The translations under genes were made by a program, and so were the position numbers. From contig NZ_JASBRB010000019.1 in NCBI RefSeq assembly GCF_029960665.1, positions 1 through 55,253 of the forward strand: a stretch of DNA of 55,253 nt, read 5' to 3'. Positions 33,543 to 42,600 of this stretch are shown piece after piece. This DNA is from Pseudarthrobacter sp. AL07. Its GTDB lineage: Bacteria > Actinomycetota > Actinomycetes > Actinomycetales > Micrococcaceae. The notes under the pieces were generated by a model. That model was not told where the DNA came from. It did not search any database and saw only the letters and a program-made list of their open reading frames with translations. Positions within the stretch are counted from its first letter, which is position 1; each line of letters opens with the position of its first letter.

Positions 33543-33553
33543 GGTCTAGACTT
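33543..33553. promoter_or_regulatory. HutC/PhnF-type GntR operator between ABC operon and HAD gene
   Basis: GGTCTAGACTT lies in the larger near-palindrome AAAGGTCTAGACTTT. Its centre GTCTAGAC is a perfect 8-bp palindrome. HutC-subfamily GntR regulators (PhnF, DasR, HutC) bind GGTCTAGACC-like sites. It stands in the divergent promoter between the binding-protein and HAD genes, and a matching site lies before the GntR gene (35216-35226). Assignment is by consensus from memory. Confidence 0.6.
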
Positions 33554-33625
33554 TATAGTTCTGGAGTTCTTCGTGTTTTTTCACGGCAAGGTAAGTAGGG
33601 CAACTTTCCGTCACTAAGGAGAACT

Positions 33626-34372
33626 ATGGATACCGACCCTGCAACAACGCCGAGTCCGGCCGTGGAATTCGGCGAAATCGTCTCGTCTGTCACCACCCTG
33701 CTGGACTGCGAAGGTGTGCTCTTCGACTTCAACGGAACCCTCTCAGACGACGAGTGGATACTGGAAAGGATCTTCATCGAACTTGCCGCCAAGGAGTGCG
33801 GCGTGTTCCTTGCAGAACAGCAGTACAGGGCAGAGCTGTACGGGCGCAGCGACAGCGAGATTGCCCGGGCCATCATGGCAAAGGGCGGGGCGGCCGACAT
33901 CAGGGAATGCGACTTCCTGGAGCTGCTGGATCACAGGTATAACGAAGAGGTTTCCCTGCACAGTCCCATTTCTGAGGACACCTGTGCTTTGGTTCACTCG
34001 CTACAGGCGGCTGGTATTCAGCTTGGCGTCGTCACCGGAGCGGGGCGGGCCACAGTGTTGCCGGCGTTGGAACGGGCCGGGGTAAGGGGCGCATTCAGTG
34101 TTGTGGTGACCCAAGAGGATGTGAAGGCCGGTAAGCCAGACCCGGAAGGATTGCTCATGGCCGCAGCGGCGCTCGGGCTGGAGGACCCCCGGCGGGTGGC
34201 CGTGTTTGAGGACTCCGTGCCGGGTCTCCAAGCAGTCGGCGCAGCCGGCATGGTGCCGTTGGCTGTTGGCGGAATCCTGCCCAAGGACTCTGTTCTGCCC
34301 TTCGCTGCCGTGTGGATCGAGCAGCTTGGACGGGCTTGCCTTCAGACGCCTCTTCGGCCTGCCTTCAACTGA
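33626..34372 (+). CDS. HAD-superfamily hydrolase, subfamily IA
   Basis: A 248-residue phosphatase-like protein. Motif I is FDFNGTLSD (nucleophile Asp in DFNGT, around residue 34), motif II is VVTGAG, motif III Lys is in VKAGKPDPEG, and motif IV is VFEDSVPGL. The helical cap between motifs I and II resembles beta-phosphoglucomutase/phosphonatase-like HADs, but a PhnX Schiff-base lysine is not evident. It is divergent from the ABC operon and shares its operator region, so it may dephosphorylate a product of the imported compound. The 3' end overlaps the convergent GntR gene by eight bases. Confidence 0.85.
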   Translation: MDTDPATTPSPAVEFGEIVSSVTTLLDCEGVLFDFNGTLSDDEWILERIFIELAAKECGVFLAEQQYRAELYGRSDSEIARAIMAKGGAADIRECDFLELLDHRYNEEVSLHSPISEDTCALVHSLQAAGIQLGVVTGAGRATVLPALERAGVRGAFSVVVTQEDVKAGKPDPEGLLMAAAALGLEDPRRVAVFEDSVPGLQAVGAAGMVPLAVGGILPKDSVLPFAAVWIEQLGRACLQTPLRPAFN

Positions 34373-35147
34373 TGGGTGTGCGGTCGACGCGCACCCGGCC
34401 TGAAACCATGATCCTTAACCGGTCAGTCCGGAAAACGTCCTCAGAATATTCCACGGCCACACCTTCCAGGGAGTGGGACGTCCTGGTGATGCCCAGAACC
34501 GGGGTGGCTGCCGGTACCTTCAGCAGGGCAGCATCATCCTCCGCCGCAGCCAGCGGCCTCAGTTCCTCTTCGGCGCTGTGCGGGGCCTTGCTGTAGACGA
34601 TGTCCATAATCCGGTATAGGGAGCCTGTCAGGTTCTGGGTCAGAAGGTCACTGAAAAGCGCCTCCGGAAAAAAAGAGTTTTCGATCACCACGGGTACGTC
34701 GTCCGCATAGCGCAGGCGCCTGATCCGGTGCACGGGTTCCCCGGCAGAAAGTTCCAGCGCGGCGGCGACGGCCTCCGGGGCGGCGATGGTCTCAGCGGCC
34801 AGTACGGTAGATGATGCAGTCCCGGCGGTCTTCATCAACTGCGGTCTGAGCCCCATGAGGTCTGACAGGTCGACCGTGGGCCGCTGCTGCGCCACGAACG
34901 ACCCGCCGCCGCGGCCCACTATCCGGTCGATGTAACCCGAACTCTTCAAGCTATCCATTGCCTGGCGTAACGTCATACGGCTAACACCCAAGGCCTGACT
35001 CAGCATCCGTTCGGCGGGGAGCCTGGTCCCGCTGGGAAGCTCCCCGCTGCTTACCAGCTCGGCGAGCCAGTTACGAATTACGCCGTGCGCAGTACGCTGG
35101 GCGGGAAATTCCAGCGCATGCGCTCGCAGGAGGATATCGTCCTGCAA
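34365..35147 (-). CDS. GntR-family regulator, HutC/UTRA subfamily
   Basis: A 260-residue regulator. The N-terminal winged HTH (about 20-90) has GTRLPAERMLSQALGVSRMTLRQAMDSLKSSGYI, and a C-terminal UTRA ligand domain (about 105-250) has EPVHRIRRLRYADDVPVVIENS and TSHSLEGVAVEYSEDVFR. PhnF, the phosphonate and phosphate uptake regulator of mycobacteria, is of this type. Candidate GGTCTAG-core sites before its own gene and before the ABC/HAD pair suggest autoregulation and control of that cluster. The effector is unknown. Confidence 0.88.
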   Translation of the reverse strand: MQDDILLRAHALEFPAQRTAHGVIRNWLAELVSSGELPSGTRLPAERMLSQALGVSRMTLRQAMDSLKSSGYIDRIVGRGGGSFVAQQRPTVDLSDLMGLRPQLMKTAGTASSTVLAAETIAAPEAVAAALELSAGEPVHRIRRLRYADDVPVVIENSFFPEALFSDLLTQNLTGSLYRIMDIVYSKAPHSAEEELRPLAAAEDDAALLKVPAATPVLGITRTSHSLEGVAVEYSEDVFRTDRLRIMVSGRVRVDRTPIS

Positions 35148-35215
35148 GGCAATGGTGCCGCTGGCGGCGCCGAACCCGGCGTTATCAGAGACGTTGATGA
35201 TAGATCCTCTTGGTC

Positions 35216-35226
35216 GGTCTAGGCTT
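35216..35226. promoter_or_regulatory. Second GGTCTAG-type operator, upstream of the GntR gene
   Basis: GGTCTAGGCTT matches the site at 33543-33553 in ten of eleven bases and lies about 70 bases before the GntR start, which fits autoregulation. The core TAGGCT also resembles a -10 box, so part of the similarity could reflect promoter sequence. Confidence 0.5.
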
Positions 35227-35377
35227 CCTTTTCGATTCTATCCGTCCCGCACGGGCGGCCACCCCGCCTGAATCATGGCCCGTTCCGGTAGGTTGCCCAG
35301 TTGCTGGTTTCCACGCGCACTGCACGGTTAGGACGATTAGGGGCGCCGTCATACGAGCACCCCGCCGCCGGTGATGC

Positions 35378-35649
35378 CTAAATTGCCCGCCGGGTTGCAT
35401 CCAGGACGTCCTGTAGGGTTTGCAAGGCTGCTTCGAAGCGCTGCTCTCCCGCGTACGTCCCCCATAGCTGTTCCAGCTCCCGCACCTTGGCGGAGGCCTC
35501 CGCCAAAAGCTGCAGTCCGCGGGCGGTAGGGAAAATGAGCTTTGCCCGGGCATCTGTCGAATCGGGCCTTCGCTCCAGGTAGCCCAGATCCTGCATCTCG
35601 TTGACCAGTTCCGACGTGGCCGCGAGTAAAGAGCGGCGTACTTATTCAT
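35378..35649 (-). pseudogene. MarR-family regulator remnant
   Basis: The C-terminal 70-85 residues of a MarR-type protein remain in one frame: the end of the recognition helix (LLAATSELVNEM) and the wing LGYLERRPDSTDARAKLIF, then the dimerisation helix. A proper start remains upstream (GGAGG, then ATG at 35649), but it is in another frame and the first half of the HTH domain is gone. A TAA closes the C-terminal frame at 35642-35644. The simplest view is an internal deletion with frameshift. It is divergent from clpB and now probably non-functional. Confidence 0.7.
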
Positions 35650-35812
35650 GGCAATCCTCCGCGTCATTGCGCCGGCGGAGCTGTGGTCCCCGGTCACATC
35701 ACGATCCTCGGATGATCAGGGCGGTGAGGATACGGTGCCTGCCAGCAGTTCGCCGCGTGCCGGGGACGAAGTTCGCTGTTGGCAAAATGTGGCCAAAGCA
35801 GCGCATTTCAAA

Positions 35813-35833
35813 GTTGAGCCTAATAGACTCAAG
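35813..35833 (+). promoter_or_regulatory. HAIR element (HspR operator) upstream of clpB
   Basis: GTTGAGC-N7-ACTCAAG matches the HspR-binding HAIR consensus CTTGAGT-N7-ACTCAAG at 12 of 14 positions, with a perfect right half. A possible -10 box, TAGACT (35825-35830), overlaps the right half, so binding would block RNA polymerase. It lies 34 bases before the clpB TTG. Confidence 0.8.
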
Positions 35834-35866
35834 TTAGCCAATGCGTATACCCGGAAGGAGCTCTCT

Positions 35867-38521
35867 TTGGACGTCAAATTCACCACCAAGAGCCAGGAGG
35901 CTCTTTCGGCAGCAGCCATGAACGCCTCCACGGCAGGAAATCCCCAGGTGGAACCCGCCCACCTGCTCAAAGCCCTGATGGATCAGCGCGAGGGCGTCGC
36001 CGTCGCGCTTCTCCGGGCTACGGGCGCAGACCCGGATGCTGTCAGCGTGCAGGCGAGCGGCGCCATCAAGGCGCTGCCGGCCACCTCCGGAGGCTCCACC
36101 CAGCAGGCGCAGCTGTCCCGGCCCGCGCTGCAGGCCATCCAGAACGCCAAAAACGAGGCCGACAGGCTGGGCGATACCTATGTCTCCACCGAAGTGCTGC
36201 TGCTGGGGCTCTCCGCGGGGAGTGACGCCGTCGGGCGGTTAATGCGCGACGCCGGTTCCTCCCATGAAGCGCTGCTCGCCGCCCTGCCGGGTGTCCGCGG
36301 CGACCGTAAGGTCACCACCCCGGACCCGGAAAACACGTTCCAGTCGCTGGAACGGTTCGGCACGGACCTCACCGCGATGGCGCGTGCGGGCAAGCTGGAC
36401 CCGGTGATCGGGCGCGACACCGAGATCCGGCGCATCATCCAGGTGCTGAGCCGCCGCACCAAAAACAACCCCGTCATCATCGGTGAGCCCGGCGTGGGCA
36501 AGACCGCCGTCGTCGAAGGGCTCGCCCAGCGGATCGTAGCGGGCGATGTCCCTGAAAGTCTTCGGGGCAAGACGCTGATTGCGCTGGACCTCGCCTCCAT
36601 GGTGGCCGGGGCGAAATACCGCGGCGAGTTCGAGGAGCGCCTCAAGGCCGTGCTGGAGGAGATCAAGAATTCGGACGGCCAGATTGTCACGTTTATCGAC
36701 GAGATCCACACGGTGGTTGGTGCCGGTGCCACGGGGGAGTCCTCGATGGATGCGGGTAACATGCTCAAGCCCATGCTGGCCCGCGGTGAGCTGCGGCTGA
36801 TCGGCGCCACCACGCTGGATGAGTACCGCGAGAACATCGAGAAGGACCCGGCCCTGGAGCGCAGGTTCCAGCAGGTGTACGTAGGCGAGCCCAGTGTGGA
36901 AGACACCATCGGTATTCTCCGCGGCCTCAAGGAGCGCTACGAGGCTCACCACAAGGTCACCATCGCAGACTCCGCGCTGGTGGCCGCCGCAACCCTGTCC
37001 AACCGCTACATTTCCGGCCGCCAGCTGCCGGACAAGGCCATCGACCTGGTGGACGAGGCGGCCTCGAGGCTGCGGATGGAGATCGACTCCGCGCCGGAGG
37101 AGATCGACCAGCTGCGCCGTGCCGTGGACCGGCTCACCATGGAGGAACTGGCCCTGGCGAACGAGAAGGACGCTGCCTCGGTGGAGCGCCTGGCGGCCCT
37201 TCGCGCGGACAAAGCGGACAAGAGCGAAGAACTGGACGCGCTGAATGCCCGCTGGGCAGCGGAGCGCGCCGGGCTGAACCGGGTGGGCGACCTGAAAGCG
37301 AAGCTGGACGAGCTGCGCTCGGCATACGACAAGGCCGCGCGCGAAGGTGATCTCGAGACGGCGTCGCGGATCCTTTACGGCGAGATTCCGGACGTTGAGC
37401 AGGAGCTGAACGCGGCCGCTGCCGAAGAGGCTGTGACGGAAAAGCCTGCCCAGATGGTGGCTGACGGGGTTACGGCGGACGACATTGCTGAGGTCATTTC
37501 CGCGTGGACCGGCATTCCTGCCGGGCGCATGCTCCAGGGCGAGAGCCAGAAGCTGCTCCATATGGAGCAGGAGCTGGGCAAGCGCCTGATCGGCCAGTCC
37601 AAGGCTGTGGCCGCGGTGTCGGATGCCGTCCGCCGTGCGCGGGCCGGTATCAGCGATCCCAATCGTCCCACGGGTTCGTTCCTGTTCCTGGGGCCCACGG
37701 GCGTGGGCAAGACCGAGCTGGCCAAGGCACTCGCGGATTTCCTGTTCGACGACGAACGCGCCATGGTGCGGATCGACATGTCCGAGTACGGCGAGAAGCA
37801 CTCGGTGGCGCGGCTGGTGGGCGCCCCTCCCGGGTACGTCGGCTACGAGGAGGGCGGCCAGCTGACCGAGGCCGTCCGCCGTCGGCCGTACTCCGTTGTC
37901 CTGCTGGATGAGGTGGAAAAGGCCCATCCGGAGGTCTTTGACATCCTCCTGCAGGTGCTCGACGACGGCCGCCTCACCGATGGCCAGGGCCGTACCGTGG
38001 ACTTCCGCAACGCCATCCTGGTGCTGACGTCCAACCTTGGCAGCCAGTTCCTGGTGGACCAGTCGCTGGATGCACAGGCCAGGCGCGCCGCGGCGATGAC
38101 CACCGTCAACGCGTCCTTCAAACCGGAGTTCCTGAACCGGCTGGACGAGATTGTGCTGTTTGAAGCCCTGACCGTAGAGGAGCTCGCGCAGATCGTGGAA
38201 CTGCAGGTAGCCGAGCTTGGCGGGCGGCTGCGCGAGCGCCGGCTTGCACTGGAAGTGTCCGACGGCGCCCGGGCCTGGCTGGCCATGTCCGGCTTCGATT
38301 CCGCGTACGGTGCCAGGCCGCTGCGCCGGCTCGTCCAGCGCGAGATCGGCGACCGACTGGCCAAGGCCATCCTGTCCGGCGACATTGCGGACGGTGACAC
38401 GGTGCTCGTGGACACCGCGGCCGACGTCGACGAACTCACCATCGAAGGGCTGGAGTCGCTCGCAGGGCCCGACGGCGGTGCTCCCGCCGGCTCAGGCCTG
38501 GTGGTGCGGCGGAAGGAGTAA
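35867..38521 (+). CDS. clpB: ATP-dependent disaggregase ClpB
   Basis: An 884-residue Hsp100 chaperone that pulls proteins out of aggregates with DnaK. The Clp N-domain covers about 1-150. NBD1 has Walker A GEPGVGKT (206-213) and Walker B TFIDEIH. The coiled-coil M-domain (about 410-530) is rich in Glu, Ala, Arg and Lys. NBD2 has [16 protein letters not shown] and the arginine finger segment [12 protein letters not shown]. The start is the TTG at 35867, six bases after GGAAGGAG; the frame is open upstream but without ClpB homology. A HAIR site in the promoter indicates HspR control and heat induction. Length is normal. Confidence 0.96.
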   Translation: MDVKFTTKSQEALSAAAMNASTAGNPQVEPAHLLKALMDQREGVAVALLRATGADPDAVSVQASGAIKALPATSGGSTQQAQLSRPALQAIQNAKNEADRLGDTYVSTEVLLLGLSAGSDAVGRLMRDAGSSHEALLAALPGVRGDRKVTTPDPENTFQSLERFGTDLTAMARAGKLDPVIGRDTEIRRIIQVLSRRTKNNPVIIGEPGVGKTAVVEGLAQRIVAGDVPESLRGKTLIALDLASMVAGAKYRGEFEERLKAVLEEIKNSDGQIVTFIDEIHTVVGAGATGESSMDAGNMLKPMLARGELRLIGATTLDEYRENIEKDPALERRFQQVYVGEPSVEDTIGILRGLKERYEAHHKVTIADSALVAAATLSNRYISGRQLPDKAIDLVDEAASRLRMEIDSAPEEIDQLRRAVDRLTMEELALANEKDAASVERLAALRADKADKSEELDALNARWAAERAGLNRVGDLKAKLDELRSAYDKAAREGDLETASRILYGEIPDVEQELNAAAAEEAVTEKPAQMVADGVTADDIAEVISAWTGIPAGRMLQGESQKLLHMEQELGKRLIGQSKAVAAVSDAVRRARAGISDPNRPTGSFLFLGPTGVGKTELAKALADFLFDDERAMVRIDMSEYGEKHSVARLVGAPPGYVGYEEGGQLTEAVRRRPYSVVLLDEVEKAHPEVFDILLQVLDDGRLTDGQGRTVDFRNAILVLTSNLGSQFLVDQSLDAQARRAAAMTTVNASFKPEFLNRLDEIVLFEALTVEELAQIVELQVAELGGRLRERRLALEVSDGARAWLAMSGFDSAYGARPLRRLVQREIGDRLAKAILSGDIADGDTVLVDTAADVDELTIEGLESLAGPDGGAPAGSGLVVRRKE

Positions 38522-38814
38522 GGCTCCTGCTCACCGTTTTAGCCTGGCGACCCGGGTGACGGCGGGGCCCGTCCTGTTCGCGTAGTCTGCGGGCCGGTTT
38601 CCGCCGGCGTTGCCGTGCCGCCCTTCGCGTTTTTTCTCCGCCGGGGGCTGGGACGGACTGGGCGCCGCGCTGACCGATCGGGTGGCCGTCGGTATCAGCC
38701 TGGCGCTCGTCCTGGGTAAACCGACCGGCAGGGGACGCGGGTCTGGTGGAGGAGTACCCTGTGATATATCCGTCCGGCACGGACGGATACTTCGGGTATA
38801 GGGGATGAAAAAAC
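38522..38814 (+). other. clpB-LapA intergenic region with a 9-bp palindromic hairpin
   Basis: No gene is seen in this 293-base stretch. At 38767-38789, TATCCGTCC and GGACGGATA form a perfect 9-bp stem around GGCAC, 26 bases before the next start. With no T-tract it looks more like an operator or a 5'-UTR hairpin than a terminator. No strong clpB terminator is recognisable. Confidence 0.4.
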
Positions 38815-39249
38815 GTGGCTGCTGATCCAGCGTCGACTCCGTCAACCGGGCCGCGCCCCGCCTTGGGTCCGGTTAAGAAACCTGCGCCTTCCAAGCCAAA
38901 ACGTTCTCCCCGGAAACCATCCCAGGACAGGGCCGGGGGCGCGGATGTGACACGGGCCGGGATGATCTGGGTTGCGGTCAGCGCAGGGCTGGTCCTCTTG
39001 GTGTTGCTGATCATCTTCATTCTGCAGAACCAGGATCGCGTGACCGTGCGTTATCTTGGGGTTGCTGGCGAGCTTTCTCTGGGTATGGCGCTGTTCATCG
39101 CTGCGGTGGCGGGCGGAATTCTCGTAGCAATCGCCGGAGCAACCCGGATCCTCCAGCTGAGAAGCCAACGCCGCCACGCGCCCGGCCGGCCGCCAGCTCC
39201 GCCGGGACCTGCGGCAGCAGGCCGGCCCGAATCCACGCCCGGTCTTTGA
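38815..39249 (+). CDS. LapA-domain (DUF1049) membrane protein
   Basis: A 144-residue protein. It has a Pro/Lys/Ser-rich basic cytoplasmic head (about 1-45), then two TM helices (about 49-70 and 86-110) with QNQDRVTVRYLGVAGELSLGMALFIAAVAGGI, the LapA/DUF1049 pattern. The tail is Arg/Pro-rich. E. coli LapA works in lipopolysaccharide control, which does not apply to an actinobacterium; function here is unknown. GTG is the only start consistent with the domain. Confidence 0.8.
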   Translation: MAADPASTPSTGPRPALGPVKKPAPSKPKRSPRKPSQDRAGGADVTRAGMIWVAVSAGLVLLVLLIIFILQNQDRVTVRYLGVAGELSLGMALFIAAVAGGILVAIAGATRILQLRSQRRHAPGRPPAPPGPAAAGRPESTPGL

Positions 39250-39278
39250 CGCCGAAAACGACGACGATTCCCACAACT

Positions 39279-39920
39279 TTAGGGCAGCACGCTGGCGTTG
39301 ATGACGTTTCCGCCGTCGGCGGTGACGTAGCAGTCCACACGCCGGTCTCCAGATTCCCAGCTGGTGCTGCTGGGGTAGGCCCGCTGGAAGTTCAACGTGT
39401 ACTCGTTGGCTGCTGGCGCCAGCCTGACCGCCTGGCAGGCTTCCAGGGCCTTGGCCGCGAGGGCCTCCCGGCCAGGATAGGAGCCGACGGCGGGGTAGCG
39501 GAAGACGGCGACGAGCTGGGCTGAGTGGCCGGTATCGCAGGCCACCACTGTTGACCGCAACGCCGCGGGCTCAAAATCCTTGAAACAGTCGCCCAGCCGG
39601 TAGTCCGGCGGTCCCACACCCTCACGGGGGAGCGGGAGCGGGGTGGCAAGCGGAGTGGGCAGGATTTCCACGATCCCGGAGCCGCCGTCGCCAGACGTCT
39701 CGGGAGCCCCGGAATCCAGCCAGACTGCGAGCCACACCAGGCCCCCAGCCACGCCGAGCAGAACCGCCACAAAGAGAGCCTTCAGGAATGTTGACGCGCC
39801 CCGCCGGCGCTTCTGGGGCGAGGGCTCCGTTGCAGGTGCCGCGACCGCCTCCTGCGGCAACTCCGCGGTGGGCGGAGCGCCGGGTTTGGGCGGGATGGGA
39901 CGTAATTCCTGGTTGTCCAT
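39279..39920 (-). CDS. Septum-formation-domain membrane protein
   Basis: A 213-residue protein. It has a Pro-rich cytoplasmic head, a TM helix (about 45-68, LKALFVAVLLGVAGGLVWLAVWL), then an extracellular Septum_form-type domain with DYRLGDCFKDFEPAALRSTVVACDTGHSAQLVAVF. Paired cysteines in that domain probably form disulfides. The ATG at 39920 follows AGGAGG by nine bases. Members are found near cell division genes in actinobacteria, but no mechanism is established. Confidence 0.8.
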   Translation of the reverse strand: MDNQELRPIPPKPGAPPTAELPQEAVAAPATEPSPQKRRRGASTFLKALFVAVLLGVAGGLVWLAVWLDSGAPETSGDGGSGIVEILPTPLATPLPLPREGVGPPDYRLGDCFKDFEPAALRSTVVACDTGHSAQLVAVFRYPAVGSYPGREALAAKALEACQAVRLAPAANEYTLNFQRAYPSSTSWESGDRRVDCYVTADGGNVINASVLP

Positions 39921-40194
39921 CCGGATACCCCTCCTGAGTTTCGCCTCGGGATGCCGCACGCACCGTGAACCGGATCGGCATCTGATGAAGTGACTCTATC
40001 CAACAAAAAAGCCGGGAACGCTGCGCACCGCGGCCGTAAGGGTACCCGACATGTCGCCCACCCGCACGGGGAAGGCAGCACCGGGCGCGGAAAGCATGTA
40101 ATCTAGGTGTTACGACAAATTGACCAAACATTCCGGGGCCTCACCGATAGCCAAGGTGACCACCTCCGGTCCGAGTACAAAAGGGGGTCACGCC

Positions 40195-40428
40195 ATGGGG
40201 CGCGGCCGTCAAAAGGCAAAAGCTACCAAGCAGGCTCGGGATATTAAGTACTACTCCCCGAACACTGACTATTCGGCCCTTCAGCGTGAGCTCAAAGGTC
40301 CTGATGGTCGTGCCACGAGCCATTTCGCGAATGACCCGGTTGAACCGGACTATTCGGCTTATGTGGATAAGTACGCGGATGATTTGGAAGAAGACGACGA
40401 CGAGGTAGACACCCGTCGGATCGGCTAG
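40195..40428 (+). CDS. DUF3073 family protein
   Basis: A 77-residue protein with a basic head (MGRGRQKAKATKQARDIKYY), the conserved SPNTDYSALQREL core and an acidic tail (DDLEEDDDEVDTR). This charge-split family is almost universal in actinobacteria, and its gene usually lies next to the purM-purF region, as here. AAGGGGGT precedes the ATG at 40195. Function unknown; the basic head suggests nucleic-acid or ribosome contact. A strong terminator follows at 40569. Confidence 0.9.
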   Translation: MGRGRQKAKATKQARDIKYYSPNTDYSALQRELKGPDGRATSHFANDPVEPDYSAYVDKYADDLEEDDDEVDTRRIG

Positions 40429-40568
40429 CTGCCGCACGCCGGTCCCGCCGCAAGGCGCTCGGCCCGCGACACTGCAGTACATTCGGACGCCGCATTTGTT
40501 CGTGAGTACAGCACTTCTTTTCAGCACCCGGATCCCAGCGGACCCGCGGTGCTGGCCTCAGTTATCAG

Positions 40569-40612
40569 GCCCGTTGCCTGCGCCGGAACCCGGTGCCGGC
40601 GGCGGGCTTTTT
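40569..40612 (+). terminator. Intrinsic terminator after the DUF3073 gene
   Basis: A GC-rich hairpin (outer GCCCG at 40569-40573 with CGGGC at 40603-40607, inner CGCCGG/CCGGCG) is followed at once by TTTTT. It is the clearest rho-independent terminator in the window. Confidence 0.8.
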
Positions 40613-40663
40613 GGTGTTGACTGAAGTCGTTGATGCGCTGTGCCGCCCGCGAAAGGACCTCCC

Positions 40664-41443
40664 ATGCCAGGAAACTCCTCATCCCCCAGCTACCGCCACG
40701 GTGAACCGTGCTGGGCTGATGTCCAGACCCGGGACGTGGAAGCAGCCAAGGCCTTCTACGCCGCGGTGTTCGGGTGGACCTTCAAGGACCTGCCCACGCC
40801 CGATGGCCGCAACTATGCCCAGGCGTTTGTGGGTGAGGACCTCGTGGCCGTGGTGGCGCCACAGAACCCGCACCAGGAATCACTCGGTAAGCATGCCCAA
40901 TGGAACATCTACTTCGCGGCCGAGGATGCAGGTGCGCTGGCTGAAGAAGTCCCGCACGCGGGGGGTACAGTGCAGTTCGGCCCTGAGGAAGTAGCGGACA
41001 CCGGCGTGATGGTGTTTGTGGATCCTCCCGGCGGCGGGACCACCGGCGTGTGGCAGCCCGGGAAGCACGCAGGCTCCGGCCGGTACAACGAGGCCGGTGC
41101 GCTGTCCTGGACGGAACTGCTGACGCCGGAACCGCGGGCCGCCGTCGGGTTCTTCCAGCAGCTATTCGGCCACGAGGTGACCGAGTATCCCCAGGACGAC
41201 GGCGGCACGTACAGCACGCTGATGGTAAACGGTGCGGAGGTGGCCGGGATCGTCGCGGCCGAGGCGCCTGCCAGGTGGCAAATCTACTTCGGCGTCACCG
41301 ACGTGGCCGATGCCGTGCGGAAGGCCGTGGCGGCGGGGGCGGAAGTCCTGATCGCACCGGAGCCGGATGACGACGATACGCCCGGCGCCACGGCCACCCT
41401 CAAGGACCCGCAGGGCGGGGTGTTCAGCCTGCTCGAGGTTTAG
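40664..41443 (+). CDS. VOC family protein with two glyoxalase-like modules
   Basis: A 259-residue protein with two tandem VOC halves. The first is about 12-125 (GEPCWADVQTRDVEAAKAFYAAVFGW, FVDPPGGGTTGVW) and the second about 140-258 (GALSWTELLTPEPRAAVGFFQQLFG, LKDPQGGVFSLLEV). Members of this CFP32-like group occur widely in actinobacteria with unknown substrates. AAAGGA precedes the ATG at 40664. It overlaps the convergent purM end by four bases. Confidence 0.87.
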   Translation: MPGNSSSPSYRHGEPCWADVQTRDVEAAKAFYAAVFGWTFKDLPTPDGRNYAQAFVGEDLVAVVAPQNPHQESLGKHAQWNIYFAAEDAGALAEEVPHAGGTVQFGPEEVADTGVMVFVDPPGGGTTGVWQPGKHAGSGRYNEAGALSWTELLTPEPRAAVGFFQQLFGHEVTEYPQDDGGTYSTLMVNGAEVAGIVAAEAPARWQIYFGVTDVADAVRKAVAAGAEVLIAPEPDDDDTPGATATLKDPQGGVFSLLEV

Positions 41444-42600
41444 GCGTACGCGTTGACCAACCGGACGGCGCCGCCGTCTACTCCCTTGGCGCCCTGGACG
41501 TAGTCCGGGCCGGTCTTGAGGATGGAATCCGAGTCCGCGGTGACGGTGCCCATGATCCAGGACGGTACGCCGCGGTCGTTGAGGCGGGACACGGCGGCGT
41601 CGGCAGCTTCGGCGGACACGATGGCCACCATGCCCACGCCGAGGTTCAGGGTGCGCTCCAGGTCGGCCAGCGGCACGTTGCCCAGCTCGGAGACCAGCTT
41701 GAAGATGGCTGGCAGCTCCCAGGTGGCGCGGTCCACGGTTGCCACGAGGCCCTGCGGCAGGACGCGGGCCAGGTTGGCGGCCAGGCCACCGCCGGTGACG
41801 TGGCTGAAGCCGTGCACAGCGTTGGCGCTGTTCACCGGGAAGGCGCGGGCCAGGTCCAGGCAGTCTGCAGCGTAGACGCGGGTGGGTTCCAGCAGTTCCT
41901 CGCCCAGCGTGCGGCCAAGCTCGGAGACCTGGCGGTCCAGTGCCCAGCCGGCGTGGTTGATGACGCGGCGGACCAGGGAGTAGCCGTTGGAGTGCAGGCC
42001 GGAGGAGGCCATGCCGATCACAACATCGCCGGCGCGGACGCGGTCCGGGCCCAACAGATCGGAAGCCTCAACAACGCCGGTGGCGGCCCCGGCAACATCG
42101 TATTCGTGCTCGCCCAGCAGGCCGGGGTGCTCGGCTGTTTCGCCGCCCACCAGGGCGGTACCGGCTACGGAGCAGGCCGCGGCGATGCCACGGACAATGT
42201 CCGCGATGCGCTCCGGGACAACCTTGCCGCAGGCGATGTAGTCGGTCATAAAGAGCGGCTCGGCGCCCACCACAACGATGTCGTCAACCACCATGCCCAC
42301 CAGGTCAAAGCCGATGGTGTCGTGGATGTCCATGGCCTGGGCGATGGCAACTTTGGTGCCCACGCCGTCGGTGGACGTGGCCAGCAGCGGGCGCTTGTAA
42401 GTCAGCAGGCGCGAGACGTCGTACAGGCCGGCGAAGCCGCCCACACCGCCGATGACGGAGGAATTATGGGTGGCCTTCACGGCACCCTTCATCAGTTCCA
42501 CGGCGCGGTCGCCGGCTTCAACGTCAACACCGGCGGAGGCGTAGGTGATGCCTGCAGGGCTCAGCGGGCTGTTGCCGGCGGCGGGGGTTGCGGAAGTCAT
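41440..42600 (-). CDS. purM: Phosphoribosylformylglycinamidine cyclo-ligase
   Basis: A 386-residue AIR synthetase (FGAM + ATP to AIR + ADP + Pi), the fifth step of purine synthesis. Typical blocks are ITYASAGVDVEAGDRAVELMK, LLATSTDGVGTKVAIA, DIVVVGAEPLFMTDYIACG, LVGGETAEHPG, GMASSGLHSNGYSLVR and FSHVTGGGLAANLARVLP. The start overlaps the purF stop (ATGA), so it is coupled to purF. Longer than E. coli PurM (345) by an N-terminal leader and some loop insertions. Confidence 0.96.
   Translation of the reverse strand: MTSATPAAGNSPLSPAGITYASAGVDVEAGDRAVELMKGAVKATHNSSVIGGVGGFAGLYDVSRLLTYKRPLLATSTDGVGTKVAIAQAMDIHDTIGFDLVGMVVDDIVVVGAEPLFMTDYIACGKVVPERIADIVRGIAAACSVAGTALVGGETAEHPGLLGEHEYDVAGAATGVVEASDLLGPDRVRAGDVVIGMASSGLHSNGYSLVRRVINHAGWALDRQVSELGRTLGEELLEPTRVYAADCLDLARAFPVNSANAVHGFSHVTGGGLAANLARVLPQGLVATVDRATWELPAIFKLVSELGNVPLADLERTLNLGVGMVAIVSAEAADAAVSRLNDRGVPSWIMGTVTADSDSILKTGPDYVQGAKGVDGGAVRLVNAYA

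Noticed and set aside
35185..35697. A 170-codon minus-strand frame over the MarR remnant
   Set aside because: It carries the old MarR start but its residues are Trp/Arg/Pro-rich and unlike any regulator; the MarR similarity is in another frame.
36239..37927. A 562-codon open frame antisense to clpB
   Set aside because: Complement of a highly conserved gene in high-GC DNA; its residues mirror clpB codons and no family motif appears.
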